Source: Phlebotomus papatasi
Lineage: Eukaryota; Arthropoda; Insecta; Diptera; Psychodidae
Reading direction: 5' to 3'
DNA length: 64,000 nucleotides
Assembly (NCBI RefSeq): GCF_024763615.1
Contig: NC_077224.1
Span: 66,970,712-67,034,711 of the forward strand
Part shown: positions 61,138 through 64,000 of the stretch, one piece after another
How positions within the stretch are numbered: the stretch's first letter is position 1
Layout of the letters: every line of letters begins with the position of its first letter
Translations under genes and position numbers: made by a program
Notes under the pieces: generated by a model
Databases searched by the model: none
The model's input: only the letters and a program-made list of their open reading frames with translations
What the model was told of the DNA's origin: nothing

Positions 61138-61260
61138 TCCGGTCGAATTTGTTAAAATTGACCTTCATCCTCTTTCCTGATTTGAATTCTGGTTGCCAAT
61201 TTGTTTTCTTAAATAGTTACTCTATCTAAATCAACAGAGTTTGTAATGAATGAATGAACA
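61138..61260 (+). repeat. Duplicated segment, right copy
   Basis: Counterpart of 57720-57850 in opposite orientation. Includes CTTCATCCTCTTTCCTGATT and GTTGCCAATTTGTTTTCTTA. Just upstream is AAAATGGCGGACGGAAAATG (61108 on), a start-codon-like context that opens only a 23-codon frame. Confidence 0.6.
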
Positions 61261-62018
61261 GAATTTAAATTCAGTTACCGTTAACACCCGTTACCGGGTG
61301 TTTGAGGGCGGCTCCCTGCGCCCCCATAATGGATAAAAATTATTTCTTTTCAAAAAAATCATCTATTAATCTGTAGGAAACTAATCCCAAAATATGAACA
61401 TTCTATCTCAAGTATTTCTGGTACATTGACTGAATGGGTTAAAATTGTAAAACTTTGGATACATAAAAAAGACTCGAATAATTCTTGGTTAATTATAATA
61501 ACATTTTAAAAACAATTTACATCATATCGCTGCAATTGTTACAAATTGAATTAAAGTGAAAAGCAATTCAGAGCAATAAAAGATCAAAAGAAAAGACCAT
61601 AAGAAGAGTAATAAAAACCAACAAATGAAAGAAGAAAATAACAACAAATTCAGGAATTAGAAAAATCCAAGTAAAAGATCAATGTGTTGGAGCGGTTGAA
61701 GCTATTAGATTAGAAAATTCGCATAAATCTCAAAGACAAGATTGAACAATTATTACTAAATTAATTAATTTATATTGTATCAATATAATTATTTATATTG
61801 AAGAAAATATAAAACAGAAAAACAAAATGCAATAAATTCAAATTCCCCTAACAGATTTTAGTACAATTTTTATCCACATTGTATGAGAGAGCGCTGAGCA
61901 CGGGATTGATAAGAGAGAAGACAGCTGGGCGAAAAACATAAACATTGTGGTGTGTTTTGTGAAAGTGTGTGAAAAATTGTGGTTTTTCAGTGGAAATTGC
62001 TGTGGAAAAGTGTTAAAA
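61261..62018 (+). promoter_or_regulatory. Upstream region and probable 5'UTR of mio
   Basis: AT-rich to about 61860, then more balanced sequence (GAGAGAGCGCTGAGCACGGG near 61884) leading into the coding start, which probably marks the transcribed leader. No TATA box or core promoter motif can be placed with confidence. No ATG lies between 61925 and the chosen start; the open frame upstream begins at GTG codons only. A small GTTACCGGGTG/CACCCGTTAC inverted word lies near 61275-61300. Confidence 0.4.
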
Positions 62019-62535
62019 ATGAGCTCTATAGAAGGTCTCCATTGGTATCCCCGGAATCCCGACTACTTCTACACATGGGGCTGCGAAATGAATGTGTACA
62101 AAGTGGATACAAGCCTCCGGCAAAATCTCTCAGTAACTTCCAATGCCTACCTAGACCTCTCTCCCTGCACTCATGGAGTCCTCCAGGTGTCCGAGCCAAG
62201 ATATGTGTACATCAGATGCACTGCCCCCTCTTTCCAGCCCCATTCCCTGACAGCAGCCGCTGGTCTGGTGAATGGAAAAGCAGTTCTCTGCAATTTCATG
62301 ACCAATTCCGACACAAACATTGAATTCACGCCAAAGCACGCACGTCCCTGCCTCAGTCTGGGCTGGAGTGAGACAGAGACAAATCTGCTGGCAATGGGCT
62401 ATGACAGGAATCGTTCAGACCACAGTATCTTTGTTTGGGATACGTCAAAGGACCTCAACATCGTCCAACAATTTGGCCTTTCAGAGACAGCACATTCACT
62501 GTGCTGGGACAAAAACTCCCGTGTCATTTATGCAG
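62019..62535 (+). CDS. mio: mio / MIOS, first coding exon (partial gene)
   Basis: MIOS is a WD-repeat subunit of GATOR2, the complex at the lysosome surface that counteracts GATOR1 and so supports TORC1 activation by amino acids; in Drosophila its loss gives the missing-oocyte phenotype. This exon encodes 172 codons plus one base. Recognition rests on the sequence around residues 103-116 (FTPKHARPCLSLGW), the AMGYDRNRSDHSIFVWD stretch (125-141) and LCWDKNSRVIYAG (161-173). These line up with the second and third blades of the MIOS N-terminal propeller (EFVPKHARQ, LAAGLDKHRADFSVLIWD in the vertebrate protein). The start is the first ATG (AAAAATGAGC), and the N-terminus SIEGLHWYPRNPDYFYTW resembles the family start. 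The exon ends TATGCAG|GTACGTGG in phase 1. The remaining ~80% of the protein, including the rest of the propeller, the alpha-solenoid and the C-terminal zinc-binding domain, lies beyond the window. Base composition is clearly richer in G+C than the surroundings. Confidence 0.93.
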
Positions 62536-64000
62536 GTACGTGGTCCTCTTGAGAGATAATCCTGCCCATGCCCCCCCCCCCGCCCCTGTTACTATACACA
62601 AATCCCACTCAAAGTCTGAGCCAAGAGAGATAGAGAGGATCTCCACACAAATTATGCATTTTCAATTAATCCCACGAGCTCCAGGGAGTCAAATTGGATG
62701 GGACAATCAATTTAAGAGAAGGACTCGTGCCCTGGGAAAGACTCCCAGGCTGTGTAGATTGAAAGAATTAAGATGGGAAATGGTGCGTGACAAAAGGGAT
62801 ATTCTCACTTATGCCCACAGAATGAGATTAAAATGATTGAATATGTACCAGATAATTGCTTCTATTGAAGAGATTGGTGGTTTCTTGGCAAGTAACTTCA
62901 GCAGCATAAAACAATATTTACCAGCAAATTGTTTGCAAGTAATTCATGTAATGAGCTCAGAGTTGATAAATATAGGCAGGTTAGATTTTCTAGATATTGA
63001 AGATTCAAAGTTCATTTTTGTTCAAAGTGATAGAGCCAGCAATATAAACCATCCGTTTTGAGATAGGGTAGTGACACCACTCAATGCTCCAATTCAATTA
63101 ATGACACCTTAAATAATAAATTGCCGTTTTTTTTCTTTTATTTGAGGCATTTGAGAATCTGCTTTTGTTGGCAGAAAGATCCTTCTTCAGGTTTTTCTAA
63201 ATTTGATTTTTTTGGATAGGGAAAGCGCACTACCTTCGGACGACACAAGCTTCGAACCTCAATTTTCAATACGTTTTTAATGAATTTGACTGATTTGATC
63301 CATTATAGTATATTTTAATAGCTGGTCCAATGCCTTGAATTTCCCGAAATCTTTAGGGAACGAACGAAAATTTCAACATTCACTATTTTTTAAAATAAAA
63401 GAGACTGAGGCTTGAAATTTTTATCATAGATATCCTTCATGAACCTTCTTAAACTTACAAAGTTTTAAGGGATTCGAGGAAGAATTATGTAAAATAAAAA
63501 AATAATAATAATGAAATTTTGAGCCCTATTTTTGGAATAGTTTTCTTACAGAAAATATCAATACTGATTAGCTTAATTTGAGCACATTTCTCGTTAAGAG
63601 AGAGAAAAATTATCTTCGACAAAGTTGTAGAGGAATAATTTCATATAATAATATGTCTATTTGATATTTTTAACGTTTGCGAGAGTAAAACGTTACAAAT
63701 TATCCGAAGACTGACAAAATTTGCCCCAGCAATTTTGAGAATTTCCACGAAATCGACTTTTAGAAAATTATTCGAAAATCACATTTCTTTCGAGATAGAG
63801 GAAAATAGTCTTCTGCAATGTTGCAGAGCAGTAAATTTCCTATAAGAATATGCTCATTATAAAACGTTTAAGTTTTTTTCAGAGCTCGTGAAAAAATTGA
63901 ATATGCGTTTTGACAAGTCTTGCCCCAGTCTCCCCTACTTTACACTTTTTAACCCTCTAACGGGTAAGACCGCCTCCAGGGGGTCTTCACAAAAATCACA
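62536..64000 (+). other. mio intron 1 (5' part)
   Basis: Begins with a consensus donor GTACGT. No segment to the window end resembles the next part of MIOS (expected to resume around a RNLAIFDLR-like strand), so the intron is at least 1465 bp. It contains a C-rich run near 62570-62585 and a composite transposon remnant (63216-63937). Small frames at 62435-63061 have no splice support. Confidence 0.75.
63219..63935 (-). mobile_element. Composite remnant in the mio intron: J-type left end fused to F2 right part
   Basis: The right end (complement GGGGAGACTGGGGCAAGACT, then TA at 63936-63937) and the interior from ~63385 are colinear with 40361-40910 and, at the left margin, with F1 (AGATATCCTTCATGAACCTTC). 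The left side instead starts TA|GGGAAAGCGCACTACCTTCG (63217) and includes the AGTATATTTTAATAGCTGGT block found in D3 and at 18130. So two families are joined here, either by insertion and deletion or by a recombinant element. Confidence 0.7.

Noticed and set aside
61947..62018. In-frame extension of mio upstream of 62019
   Set aside because: It opens only from GTG codons; the first ATG is at 62019 with a good context, and the residues upstream do not resemble the MIOS N-terminus.
62435..63061. Further frames after the mio exon (133 and 74 codons)
   Set aside because: They are out of frame with mio or start at non-ATG codons, lie beyond a consensus donor, and show no WD-repeat features.

Overview
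The window is AT-rich, intron-bearing eukaryotic DNA from an insect, most likely a dipteran. One conserved gene is visible. It begins near the right end: the first coding exon of mio (MIOS/missing oocyte, a WD-repeat subunit of the GATOR2 complex) lies on the + strand at 62019-62535 and ends at a clean GTACGT donor. The remaining 1.46 kb is intron and exon 2 is not reached. The dipteran assignment is an inference from the divergence of the MIOS-like protein and from the mosquito-like abundance of TA-target MITEs; a sand fly or mosquito relative would fit, but the species cannot be fixed from this sequence.

The other ~62 kb is intergenic DNA built largely from short, non-autonomous DNA transposons. 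I see no intact transposase, no reverse transcriptase, no tRNA or rRNA gene and no CRISPR array. Element boundaries were set by matching terminal inverted repeats (TIRs) and target-site duplications (TSDs) by eye, and letters (A, B, C...) are my own labels. Main groups: (1) many TA-target families whose ends read TA|GGG(G): C, D, E, F, G, H, I, J, M and T; (2) CACTGAG-ended elements (A) with a 2-bp TSD; (3) pogo/Tigger- and Tc1-like elements with CAGT ends (L, P1, Q) and TA TSDs; (4) PIF/Harbinger-like elements with TTA/TAA TSDs (R, S); (5) a hAT-like element (V) with a near-perfect 8-bp TSD; (6) short retroposon-like inserts (Y) with 11-12 bp TSDs and a hammerhead-like stem motif; (7) a long degenerate dispersed repeat (B) that is a frequent landing site.

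Layout: 1-4.5 kb holds B1, interrupted by A1 (itself split by a fold-back element) and by Y1. 7-19.7 kb holds scattered MITEs, a tetranucleotide microsatellite (11.33-11.5 kb), a very regular 378-bp palindrome (13.97-14.34 kb), and C1 carrying a Y-type insert. 21.7-28.3 kb holds E, C2, B fragments and F1. 30.1-32.0 kb is a three-level nest. 32.7-36.1 kb holds R, B2, Q and H. 40-47.6 kb holds F2, G2, B3 with I and M inside, and F1b. 49.5-54.3 kb holds R/S/L elements and a T-in-S-in-T nest. 55-61 kb holds D, A and U elements and a hAT-like element enclosing D3, which carries a GC-richer exon-like block.

The most unusual signals are: ten or more TA|GGG families that share their outermost bases but each repeat a family-specific subterminal word inside the element; three CACTGAG elements whose 2-bp TSDs (TT, CG, TA) can each be checked against unoccupied paralogous sites in this same window; the deep nests; the palindrome; and the stem motif conserved with compensating base changes.
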